31,718 nt of DNA, taken from the NCBI GenBank assembly GCA_964503595.1, contig CAZDAM010000028.1, positions 1 to 31,718 on the forward strand, given 5' to 3'. A model generated the notes under the pieces. That model saw only the letters and a list, made by a program, of their open reading frames with translations. It had not been told where the DNA came from and searched no databases. This DNA is from CAZDAM01 sp964503595 (GTDB taxonomy: Bacteria; Muiribacteriota; UBA6191). A program made the translations under genes and the position numbers. Below are positions 14,212 to 22,354 of this stretch, piece by piece; within the stretch, counting starts at the first letter, position 1, and the number at the start of each line of letters is the position of its first letter.

Positions 14212-16724
14212 TCTCGATTCTTTTCCACAATGACAACCAGGCTGTGTTCCGGAATTTTGACTCTTCCCTGAAGAGCCTTCATACGGGAATGCTTCAGTTC
14301 CACATTCTTCCCATCGACGCACAAAAGCCATTCACCGGCTGGAAGTTCGACATCCTGGTTACTTCCACTCCCATTCGCCAGAACATAACAGGTTTTAAAG
14401 GAATCCAACAGCTCATGAGCCTTCAGTTCCATCCCGGCAACTCCATGAGGAAGCTTCAGAACTTCGGAAGCCCGTTTGACGTGGCGCAGAATCTGGGACT
14501 TGTGATTCAGCCGGAAAACCCGGTGCTGGTGCCGAAGTTGCAAGAGATTGCGATGCCATTCATAGAGGCCCTGATTACAGCTTTTCGCTTCCCAGTCAAT
14601 CGCGTTCACTTCATCGGGCTGATCCCAGGAGTTATGACACCCACCCTTGCTCCGGCCAAATTCCTGGCCCGCCTGAAGAAAGGGAATTCCCTGAGCCAGA
14701 AGAACCAGGCCGGAACTGAGTCTTTCCATGGCCTCTCTTTTTTCATCATGAATGCCCGATACTTCCAGCTTGTCTCTCAGGGTGTAATTGTCATGACAGG
14801 CCACATAACTGATGGTTTCAAGCGGATGCTCGGCAAACTCTCCGACTCCGGCCAAAAGCCCCTGTTCAATCTTCCAGCTATCCCTGCCGTCATGGACAAA
14901 TCCCCAACCCGAAGATGAGTTGTCTCCCCTGACAGCATCGCGGAAATGATCGTTGAAGACTGCGATATTGAGGTTTCTCTGTCCTCCCTTGCCGACCACA
15001 TCAAGCCCAGCTCCACCAGCAGCCCAGGGTTCACCGTAAAGCAGGATTTCTGGGTTATGCCGACTCATTTCCTCACTGATGGATCTCCAGGTTTCCCAAT
15101 CCATCAGACCCATCAGATCAAAGCGGAATCCATCAATCTTGAACTCCTCCTGCCAGTATTTCAGGCAGTCCAGAACCAGTCTTCTGGCCATAGGCGCCTC
15201 GGTTTTGAATTCATTGCCGCATCCTGAGCCATTGAACCAGTGCCCATAATGGTTCCGGCGATAGTAGTATCCGGGAGCCAGGGCATTGAAAGACCAGGGA
15301 TGGTGAGGGGGCATGGGCTCGGCTGTATGGTTGAAGACCACATCCATCACGACCCTGAAACCCTCCTGATGAAGGCCATTGACCATATCAGAAAATTCTT
15401 TGAGCAGATCCAAAGAGCCCCGGTTTCTGGCAAACCAGCCTTCGGGACAGAACCAGCCGGTTGGCATATAGCCCCAGTCATATCCTCTTTTGCCCCCATG
15501 ATGAAACTCCTGAATGGGCAGAAGATGGATCGTGTTGACCCCCAGCTCCCGAAGATGGACGAGACCGGCGGATTGCCCGTCGGGAAGCGTGGAAGAAGCC
15601 AGCATCCCGGCATAAAGCCCTTTTGCATCAGATTGAAGGGATGGATGAACACTGAAATCTCTGACATGGGTTTCCCAGATCACTGTCGAGGATTTTTCAA
15701 ATTTCGGAGCCGGAGCAATCGTGAATTTAGGCTTGGAAAAAATCAGGGTCGGGCCATGCGGACTTTCATGCAATCTGGAATATGGATCCTGACCTGTTCT
15801 GACATCCTGACCAGGAAAGTCGGCCCCGTGAATTTCGAATTTGTACCATAGCCCTTCATGCTCCTCTCTCAGATGAACCTCAAAGGCCCCCGAAGGAAGT
15901 GACTTCATGGGAATCTTCTCCATGGGATCCTGAGCATTCGAATCGGCATAGAGCAGGGCGTAGGCCTGCTCTGCTGTAGGAGCAAAGCAGCGCAGCACAA
16001 AACCCCGGGGCACCTGGGTAAGGCCCATATGATGCTCTTCCTCAAGGCCAGGATCCCATAGAATCCCCCGTGCCTGAAGACGGGCCGGTTCGGCACCCCG
16101 CATATGAACCTTCATGCGGCTGACGTGACGGGGAGGAAGATTCAGAGGTTTTTCCAGCTTCAGAATCAAATCCCCCGGAACGGAACCGGGATGGGCGGCC
16201 TGTACAGCGTAACGTCTGCCGGTGGGATCCTTGAGATGAAAGCTCCTGGCCTTGCACTTTTCGATCTCGATACCAGGTGGGAGGATGACATGAATCGTAT
16301 CTGCCGAATCCAGAAAAGCCGCCTGCAACTGGCTTGGAATTTTGGGTTTGGTTCTGCTCAATTGCGTTTCTCCCTCAACCAGAAACCATATCAGTGACCG
16401 GGAAATCTCTACATACCGGTCCTCTTTATCCTTGCTCAACCATTCACCGTAGCGCGGCAAAACTCCAATTCTGCTTACATTGCCCAGACGGGAAGGATTG
16501 AATTCAAAAATGGCCTCATTGCCCCTCACGCGTGACGGGTGAATCGCTCTTCCGCTTCCTTCCACATCCGGGTTCCACACCCAAAGCTCCCATCCTGAAG
16601 CCTGGGAACTCTGACGCAGATAATGAATTCTCAGATAGCCCGCAGGCGGATCCGCTTCTTCATGTTCGGGGAAATAGAGAAAGATCAGCCACAGAAGGGC
16701 TGCCAGAATCAGAAATGAAACCAT
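14208..16724 (-). CDS. Membrane-anchored type I pullulanase (alpha-glucan debranching enzyme)
   Basis: The 838-residue enzyme cleaves alpha-1,6 branches in pullulan, starch or glycogen. Residues 3-19 are a hydrophobic anchor or signal. About 27-115 look like a CBM41 glucan-binding domain (YLRIHYLRQ, WELWVWNP). A CBM48-like domain lies at about 230-320 and the GH13 barrel from about 345. The type I pullulanase hallmark appears as YDWGYMP (near 416). Catalytic elements are FRFD (nucleophile Asp near 535), YGEPW (Glu near 563) and ACHDN (near 643). It starts two bases after the glgB stop and its own stop overlaps the next start, so it is coupled on both sides. The export signal beside a cytoplasmic branching enzyme is unusual. 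No lipobox is seen. Confidence 0.92.
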   Translation of the reverse strand: MVSFLILAALLWLIFLYFPEHEEADPPAGYLRIHYLRQSSQASGWELWVWNPDVEGSGRAIHPSRVRGNEAIFEFNPSRLGNVSRIGVLPRYGEWLSKDKEDRYVEISRSLIWFLVEGETQLSRTKPKIPSQLQAAFLDSADTIHVILPPGIEIEKCKARSFHLKDPTGRRYAVQAAHPGSVPGDLILKLEKPLNLPPRHVSRMKVHMRGAEPARLQARGILWDPGLEEEHHMGLTQVPRGFVLRCFAPTAEQAYALLYADSNAQDPMEKIPMKSLPSGAFEVHLREEHEGLWYKFEIHGADFPGQDVRTGQDPYSRLHESPHGPTLIFSKPKFTIAPAPKFEKSSTVIWETHVRDFSVHPSLQSDAKGLYAGMLASSTLPDGQSAGLVHLRELGVNTIHLLPIQEFHHGGKRGYDWGYMPTGWFCPEGWFARNRGSLDLLKEFSDMVNGLHQEGFRVVMDVVFNHTAEPMPPHHPWSFNALAPGYYYRRNHYGHWFNGSGCGNEFKTEAPMARRLVLDCLKYWQEEFKIDGFRFDLMGLMDWETWRSISEEMSRHNPEILLYGEPWAAGGAGLDVVGKGGQRNLNIAVFNDHFRDAVRGDNSSSGWGFVHDGRDSWKIEQGLLAGVGEFAEHPLETISYVACHDNYTLRDKLEVSGIHDEKREAMERLSSGLVLLAQGIPFLQAGQEFGRSKGGCHNSWDQPDEVNAIDWEAKSCNQGLYEWHRNLLQLRHQHRVFRLNHKSQILRHVKRASEVLKLPHGVAGMELKAHELLDSFKTCYVLANGSGSNQDVELPAGEWLLCVDGKNVELKHSRMKALQGRVKIPEHSLVVIVEKNRE

Positions 16725-16726
16725 GC

Positions 16727-19099
16727 TTAATTCTTGGCCGGTTTTTTCTTCGTCGTGGCTGCTTTTTTCGTGGACCCTGCCTTCTTCCTGGCGGCCTTGA
16801 CCTTCTTGATCGTCTTGGGTGCCTTGATATCATAACCTTCCGGCATGGTGTAGACCTTCAGACGCTTGCCATCCGATTTACGCCTTACCATATGAGGAGC
16901 ATCCAGAGGCTTGAGGACAACCGCCCCAAGTGGAGGAAGGATCAGATTCAGCGAATAAGGCTGGTTCTGCCACCAGTGATTTTCCGCCGCTCTCTCTCCC
17001 GGATTGCCTGCATTGCTGCCCCCATAGTACTCGGAATCAGAATTCATGATTTCCTGCCAGCGGCCTTCATGGGGGAGGCCGACACGGTAATCCCTTCTGA
17101 CCACCGGCGTGAAGTTGAAGATAAAGACAAGGGAATCCCGGGGAGAGTCGGTCTTGCGAATGAAGCTGACCACGGTATTGGCTGCATCGGAAAAATCAAT
17201 CCACTCAAATCCTTCGCTTTCAAAATCAATCTGATACATGGACGGGTTATCGCGATAAAGAGCCAGGAGATCCTGCATGAAACGATGTAGTCCCGCATGA
17301 GCTGGATATTCCAGCAGATGCCAGTCCAGCCCCTGATCATGATTCCACTCAATCCACTGCCCGAAATCGCCTCCCATGAACAGGAGTTTCTTGCCCGGAT
17401 GGGCCATGAAATAAGCATAGAAAAGTCTCAGGTTCGCAAATTTCTGCCAGGTATCCCCCGGCATCTTATTCAGAAGAGAACGCTTGCCATGCACCACTTC
17501 ATCATGGGAAAGGACAAGAATGAAGTTCTCGCTGTAAGCATAGAGAAGCCCGAACGTCAGCTTCTGCATATGGTATTTGCGGGCAATCGGATCCAGCTGC
17601 ATGAAAGTCAGCATGTCATTCATCCAGCCCATATTCCATTTGAGATCAAATCCCAGCCCTCCCAGGTGAGTCGGGCGAGAAACCATCGGCCAGGCCGTGG
17701 ACTCTTCCGCAATCATCAGAACGCCAGGGTACTGTTCATGCACGGTATCGTTGGCCTTTTTCAGAAAGGCAATGGCTTCAAGATTCTCCCGGCCACCGTA
17801 TTCATTCGGAACCCAGTCACCGGAATCTCTGGAATAGTCCAGATAAAGCATGCTCGCCACAGCGTCCATACGGAAACCGTCGATATGAAAATGCTCGCAC
17901 CAGTAGAGCAGGTTGCTCAAGAGAAAAGTGACCACTTCCCGGCGACCATAGTTGTAAATCAGGGTACCCCAGTCGCGATGCTCGCCTTTTCTGGGATCCA
18001 GATGCTCATAAAGAGCTGTTCCGTCAAACCGACCCAGACCATGTGCATCCTTGGGAAAATGAGCCGGAACCCAGTCCAGAAGTACTCCGATATTGGCCTG
18101 ATGCAGAATATCCACAAAGTGCATGAAATCCTGAGGAGTCCCGTAGCGGGCAGAAGGAGAAAAGTAACCACTGACCTGGTACCCCCAGCTTCCATAGAAC
18201 GGATGCTCGGAAACAGGCAGAAGCTCAACATGGGTATAGCCCATGCTGCGGCAGTATTCCACCAGACGCTTGGCAATCTCGACATAGCTTAGGAAATTGC
18301 CTTCATCATCCCGAAGCCAGGAACCAATATGAACTTCGTAAATCGCCATGGGTTCCTTGCGCCAGTCTTTTCCCGGTCTCGCTTCCATCCAGCCATGATC
18401 TTTCCACTCATGACCTTCCAGCTGCCAGACCACGCTGGCCGTCTCTGGTGGCTCTTCCATACGAAGTCCGTAAGGATCTGCCTTGTGAACCAGCATATTG
18501 TCATAGGCCTTGATTTCAAATTTGTAACGGTCGCCAGCACTCACGCCGGGAATAAAGATTTCCCAGATGCCGGATTCTCCAAGAACCCGCATGCAGTGAA
18601 TGGAGCCATCCCAGTGATTGAAGTCCCCAATCACGCTGACCCTGCGGGCGTGAGGAGCCCAGACCGCAAAACAGGTGCCTTCGACACTCCCAAGCTTCAT
18701 CTGATTGGCTCCGAGCTTGTCATAAGCCTTGAAATGATTCCCCTCGGCAATCAGGTAACGATCATATTCCGTGATCACCGGTAGAAAGGAATAGGGATCA
18801 ATGTAGTCAAGGACGGAACCATCTCCACGGGTCAGCCGGATATGGTATTCAAAAACTTCGCTTCTTTGTGGAAGCCAGATTTCAAAAAAGCCGCCCTCAT
18901 GCAGGCAATTCATTTCCCATGATTCCCCGGTTGAAGGATCTGAAAGTTCCACTTTTGCTGCGTCAGGCCGAAAAACCCGGGCCACCACCACCTGCTGTCT
19001 GGCCTGCTCCTCAAGATGCATACCCAGGATTTCAAACGGGTCCCGATGCTGACCGGAAACAACTTTATAATAATCTGTGAGAGTTCTTTTGACGGACAT
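16727..19099 (-). CDS. glgB: 1,4-alpha-glucan branching enzyme with basic C-terminal tail
   Basis: The 790-residue cytoplasmic enzyme introduces alpha-1,6 branches into glycogen. It has the N1 domain (DPFEILGMH), a CBM48 domain (about 125-225), then the GH13_9 barrel with HPFYGSWGYQVSGYF, the nucleophile in DGFRMDAV, the acid/base Glu in IAEEST and LSHDEVVHGKRS. The last 55 residues extend past the E. coli-type end as a Lys/Ala-rich tail (VKAARKKAGSTKKAATTKKK), unusual for the family. The start at 19099 has AAGGG seven bases upstream. The open frame extends 150 codons further but overlaps the divergent HD-GYP gene. No other glycogen gene (glgA, glgC, glgP) is in the window, so the operon pairs branching with debranching. 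Confidence 0.96.
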   Translation of the reverse strand: MSVKRTLTDYYKVVSGQHRDPFEILGMHLEEQARQQVVVARVFRPDAAKVELSDPSTGESWEMNCLHEGGFFEIWLPQRSEVFEYHIRLTRGDGSVLDYIDPYSFLPVITEYDRYLIAEGNHFKAYDKLGANQMKLGSVEGTCFAVWAPHARRVSVIGDFNHWDGSIHCMRVLGESGIWEIFIPGVSAGDRYKFEIKAYDNMLVHKADPYGLRMEEPPETASVVWQLEGHEWKDHGWMEARPGKDWRKEPMAIYEVHIGSWLRDDEGNFLSYVEIAKRLVEYCRSMGYTHVELLPVSEHPFYGSWGYQVSGYFSPSARYGTPQDFMHFVDILHQANIGVLLDWVPAHFPKDAHGLGRFDGTALYEHLDPRKGEHRDWGTLIYNYGRREVVTFLLSNLLYWCEHFHIDGFRMDAVASMLYLDYSRDSGDWVPNEYGGRENLEAIAFLKKANDTVHEQYPGVLMIAEESTAWPMVSRPTHLGGLGFDLKWNMGWMNDMLTFMQLDPIARKYHMQKLTFGLLYAYSENFILVLSHDEVVHGKRSLLNKMPGDTWQKFANLRLFYAYFMAHPGKKLLFMGGDFGQWIEWNHDQGLDWHLLEYPAHAGLHRFMQDLLALYRDNPSMYQIDFESEGFEWIDFSDAANTVVSFIRKTDSPRDSLVFIFNFTPVVRRDYRVGLPHEGRWQEIMNSDSEYYGGSNAGNPGERAAENHWWQNQPYSLNLILPPLGAVVLKPLDAPHMVRRKSDGKRLKVYTMPEGYDIKAPKTIKKVKAARKKAGSTKKAATTKKKPAKN

Positions 19100-19123
19100 C
19101 TGGTTTCCCTTCGTGCAAGACTC

Positions 19124-19152
19124 TTGATTCTTCAGGCCTGATAACATACTAT
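19124..19152 (+). promoter_or_regulatory. Sigma-70-like promoter of the HD-GYP gene
   Basis: TTGATT at 19124-19129 and TACTAT at 19147-19152 are separated by exactly 17 bp. A start near 19159 would give a 12-base leader. This overlaps the region that must hold the divergent glgB promoter, so the two may compete. Confidence 0.55.
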
Positions 19153-19171
19153 TGAAGCAAGTTTTGAAGCA

Positions 19172-21109
19172 ATGAATTCCAAGCGCATCATAATTGTTAC
19201 CTCCCTTCCCAAAGCTACAGTCATCCAGGCTGGCTTTCCGGAAGACGATATTCTGGATGTAGATCAGTTTTGTGGCGGAAAAATTCGTTCTGACATTCCT
19301 CATCTTTTCCTGCTTGGGAAAAAAGAGACAGATCACGAGGAATTGATTGCTAGAGCCTCCCGCCTTTCTACCAAGTCCATGGGTCTGATTTATACAGATG
19401 GTCATGTGCTTGGTGGGGACGGACCGGCTCCCTTCCAGCATTTTCTGGCTACCCCAGTGCACCCGATCGTTCTGGCCAGCACGATTGCCGGGGCTCGTGC
19501 CACTCTCCTGAAGGATAAGCGCCTGCTTGAAGTCGAGGATCGACTTCAACGGGAGTCACGCAAACTCAAAGAACTGAACGAAATCGGTAAATCCCTGTCT
19601 TCAATTGCGGATCCCTTTGTTCTGATGAATCTGATTCTGAAAAAATCCCGCGAGTTGACTAATGCCGATGCCGGTTCCGTCTGTGTCGTCAAATATGACA
19701 ATGATGACAAACCATCCCGTCTGTTGTTCTCCTATTTCCAGAACGACACCATGAAACAGGATGCCAAAGTCAATCTGGATCTTCCTGTAACCAAGACCAG
19801 CCTCGCTGGCTATGTCGCTCTGACCGGGGAATGCCTCAACATCGACGATGTCTATAAAATCGCTGGGGATAAAGATTATTCCTTCAATTCCAGCGTGGAC
19901 AGGTCCACCGGCTACCGCACCAAATCCATGCTGGTTCACCCCATGATTGACAACGAGGCCCGCATTCTCGGCGTGGTTCAATTGATCAACAAGAAATCCT
20001 GGGACTATCAGCCTGTGGAGAACGGCATGCTGAATGTGGAAGAACTTGAGGATTTCAATGAGGAAGATGTGGAACTCATTTCCTCCCTGACTTCACAGGC
20101 CGCCATATGTCTGAAAAACACAACCCTGATTCAGGATATCCAGAACCTTTTTGAGGGTTTCGTGAATGCCTCCGTAACTGCCATCGAGCAGCGGGATCCG
20201 ACCACTTCCGGTCACTCCTTCCGTGTTGCTCTCATGACGGTTGATCTGGCAAGAGCCTGTGCCAAAGTTCCTGAAGGCAGGTATGCCGGCCTGATTTACA
20301 GTGAAAAAGAACTTCAGGAAATCCGCTATGCTTCCCTTCTCCACGATTTTGGCAAGATCGGGGTCCGGGAGCAGGTACTGGTCAAGGCCAAAAAGCTTTA
20401 TCCTTATGAAATGGATCTTCTGCGCTCGCGCTTTGAATATATTCTCAAGCAGGTCGAGGCCGACAACTTCCTGAAAAAGACTGATATTGTAAAGTCCATG
20501 GGCTACGATATGGCAGCCCATCACTTCCCGGCTCTGGACGATGAGCTCAAATCCCAGATTGCAGAGATCGAGGATATTCTTTATTTCATCATTCAGACCA
20601 ATGAGCCCTCTATTCTTGAAGAGGGAAATTTTCAACGCCTTCTGGAAATTGCCGAAAGAACCTACCTGGATCCTTACAAGAATTCAAAACCCTTCCTGAC
20701 CGAGCGTGAAGTCGGGGCTCTTTCCATTCGCAAGGGTTCAATCACCGCGGAAGAACGCAAGGAAATCGAGTCTCACGTGACTCACTCCTTCACCTTCCTT
20801 TCCAAAATCCCCTGGACTACCGGTCTGAAGCAGGTTCCTGCAATTGCCTACGGTCACCATGAGTGGCTCAGTGGCGAAGGCTACCCCAACCAGCTCGAAG
20901 AGCATGAAATTCTCGCTCAGTCCAAGATGATGGCCATTGCTGATATCTACGACGCTCTGACCGCTTCGGATCGCCCTTACAAGAAGGCCATCCCTGTTGA
21001 AAAAGCTCTCGCTATCCTCAAAATGGAAGTCGAGCGCCGCCATCTCGATGCCGAGCTGGTCCGCATGTTCGTCGACTACGAGGTTTTCCGCGCTGCTGAA
21101 AACCTCTGA
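19172..21109 (+). CDS. GAF/HD-GYP signalling phosphodiesterase
   Basis: The 645-residue cytoplasmic protein probably degrades cyclic di-GMP or a related dinucleotide. Residues 1-115 resemble a receiver fold without a clear phospho-acceptor site. A GAF domain spans about 143-315 (SKSLVHP-like core, GVVQLINKK at 267-275). The HD-GYP domain follows, with HDFGKIGV (391-398), a His in ESHVTHS (535), HHEWLSGEGYP (562-572) and KMMAIADIYDAL. The gap between the first HD and HHE is about 170 residues, against roughly 65 in typical HD-GYP proteins, so there is an insertion of about 100 residues (near 415-520). There is no membrane helix. It is divergent from glgB, with 72 bp between start codons, and could link second-messenger signalling to glycogen turnover (inference). 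Confidence 0.92.
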   Translation: MNSKRIIIVTSLPKATVIQAGFPEDDILDVDQFCGGKIRSDIPHLFLLGKKETDHEELIARASRLSTKSMGLIYTDGHVLGGDGPAPFQHFLATPVHPIVLASTIAGARATLLKDKRLLEVEDRLQRESRKLKELNEIGKSLSSIADPFVLMNLILKKSRELTNADAGSVCVVKYDNDDKPSRLLFSYFQNDTMKQDAKVNLDLPVTKTSLAGYVALTGECLNIDDVYKIAGDKDYSFNSSVDRSTGYRTKSMLVHPMIDNEARILGVVQLINKKSWDYQPVENGMLNVEELEDFNEEDVELISSLTSQAAICLKNTTLIQDIQNLFEGFVNASVTAIEQRDPTTSGHSFRVALMTVDLARACAKVPEGRYAGLIYSEKELQEIRYASLLHDFGKIGVREQVLVKAKKLYPYEMDLLRSRFEYILKQVEADNFLKKTDIVKSMGYDMAAHHFPALDDELKSQIAEIEDILYFIIQTNEPSILEEGNFQRLLEIAERTYLDPYKNSKPFLTEREVGALSIRKGSITAEERKEIESHVTHSFTFLSKIPWTTGLKQVPAIAYGHHEWLSGEGYPNQLEEHEILAQSKMMAIADIYDALTASDRPYKKAIPVEKALAILKMEVERRHLDAELVRMFVDYEVFRAAENL

Positions 21110-21151
21110 TTCTCTTTTGGAATCCAGGCAAATCAGTTTTTTTCATCCCTG

Positions 21152-21200
21152 AAAAAAGAGCTGTGCCCAGAAAATCGTTTTCCCATACACAGCTTTCTTT
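21152..21200. terminator. Composite hairpin terminator between convergent genes
   Basis: AGCTGTG (21159-21165) pairs with CACAGCT (21188-21194). A second small hairpin, GAAAA-TCG-TTTTC, sits inside its loop. An A-run precedes and a T-rich stretch follows, so it could act for the HD-GYP gene (plus) and for the operon ending at 21239 (minus). Confidence 0.5.
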
Positions 21201-21238
21201 GATGGATTCGTTCAAAACGACCGCCCGTCACCGGAATT

Positions 21239-21673
21239 CTAAGGCCTGAATGTAGCCTTCTGGCCCAGAAGATGCATCAGGTGAAGCTGGATTTCAGCCG
21301 GATGATAGGATCGGACAATCAGATCAAAGCCACTCACAATTACTTCTGCCTGAGCCCGGTTGACATCGGTAATGGTACAGGCTCTTAGAGACTGCTCCCG
21401 CACATCCTTCTCAATCCCGGACAACAAAAATCTCAGTCCGGCTTCAAGACCATAAATCCCAAAATCGAGGGCCAGGAATGCACTTAAGGAATTGCGTCCC
21501 AGGAGACGTTGATAAACTCCAAAAAAGACAAAGAGACGAATCAGATCCCGATCGGAAATTTCCTTGGGGCCAAGCTTCAGAAGCTCTTTGGCCTCATTCA
21601 TCGATTCAATTCGATCCACTGCCGGAAAATACGGGTGAGCCGGAATTGCGCTCCAGTCAAGCTGTTCTTTCAT
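21239..21673 (-). CDS. Unknown protein of 144 residues, last gene of an orphan operon
   Basis: I recognise no family. The sequence is soluble and looks helical (DRDLIRLFVFFGVYQRLLGR), with no signal peptide, no Cys cluster and no known motif. The ATG overlaps the stop of the preceding gene (ATGA), and GGGAG lies about eight bases upstream. This tight coupling suggests it works with the two genes before it. The composite hairpin at 21152-21200 lies just downstream. Confidence 0.7.
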   Translation of the reverse strand: MKEQLDWSAIPAHPYFPAVDRIESMNEAKELLKLGPKEISDRDLIRLFVFFGVYQRLLGRNSLSAFLALDFGIYGLEAGLRFLLSGIEKDVREQSLRACTITDVNRAQAEVIVSGFDLIVRSYHPAEIQLHLMHLLGQKATFRP

Positions 21674-22350
21674 GCCTTACTCTCCCGTCGTGCCTGAAGG
21701 CCCAGCCTGAGATACTGAAAAAGCGCCAACTTCTGTTTCAGCCAGATCTCGCCTCTTGTTTTCAAGTAATCACTTTGCCAGAGCTTCAGACTCAGGCGCT
21801 CTGAATTGGGAACCACCGCCAGACGGGACAGGGAATGAACGTCCATATCCCGATTCAGAAACAAACACCCCGCAAGCAGGAGGTTTTCCTGCTTCAGGGC
21901 TTCCAAAAACACGGTTTCAGCAATTCCGTAATCCGCAATCTGGGCTTTGATGATATGGGCATGCCGAACGCTTGGAACCTCCCGCCAGGGAAGTCCCAGT
22001 TTTTCCAGAGGATGGACGTAGTCCACAATTCCACCCTGAAAGCGAAGGGCATACATCCCCTGCCAGAGCCGATCCTGATCGAAATCCTGCTCAAGTCCGG
22101 GATCGGGCTTTCTCAAGCTCTGAAAAATCTCAGAATAGCGGCCCAGCAGATCCAGCATACCGGCGAAAGAATAATCCGAAGAAGGATCCAGCAAGTGGGA
22201 GTGGGCCAGTAAAGCTTCACGCGCCAGGATTTCCGAGGGAAGACCCATGACTTCCTTCTGGCCAGGGCTTAACAGCGGCTCCCCCCGATAAAAAGGCAGA
22301 TAGCGACCCTGCCAGCAACGGATTTCATATTCCGGGTTCAGATTTTCCAC
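21670..22350 (-). CDS. Unknown protein of 226 residues, middle gene of an orphan operon
   Basis: No family is recognised. The sequence is soluble and predicted mostly helical, with a basic end (LKTRGEIWLKQKLALFQYLR). I chose the GTG at 22350 because it has GGAGGG eight bases upstream and begins four bases after the stop of the preceding gene. The ATG at 22389 is possible but would overlap that gene by 35 bp and has no better site. A nearly identical start context (GGAGGG, ATTGC, GTG) is used by the ABC ATPase at 12179. The stop overlaps the next start. Together these show a translationally coupled trio. Confidence 0.7.
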   Translation of the reverse strand: MENLNPEYEIRCWQGRYLPFYRGEPLLSPGQKEVMGLPSEILAREALLAHSHLLDPSSDYSFAGMLDLLGRYSEIFQSLRKPDPGLEQDFDQDRLWQGMYALRFQGGIVDYVHPLEKLGLPWREVPSVRHAHIIKAQIADYGIAETVFLEALKQENLLLAGCLFLNRDMDVHSLSRLAVVPNSERLSLKLWQSDYLKTRGEIWLKQKLALFQYLRLGLQARRESKA

Positions 22351-22354
22351 GCAA

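Noticed and set aside
19100..19549. 150-residue N-terminal extension of GlgB
   Set aside because: It crosses the divergent promoter and HD-GYP gene. The conserved N1 domain begins just after 19099.
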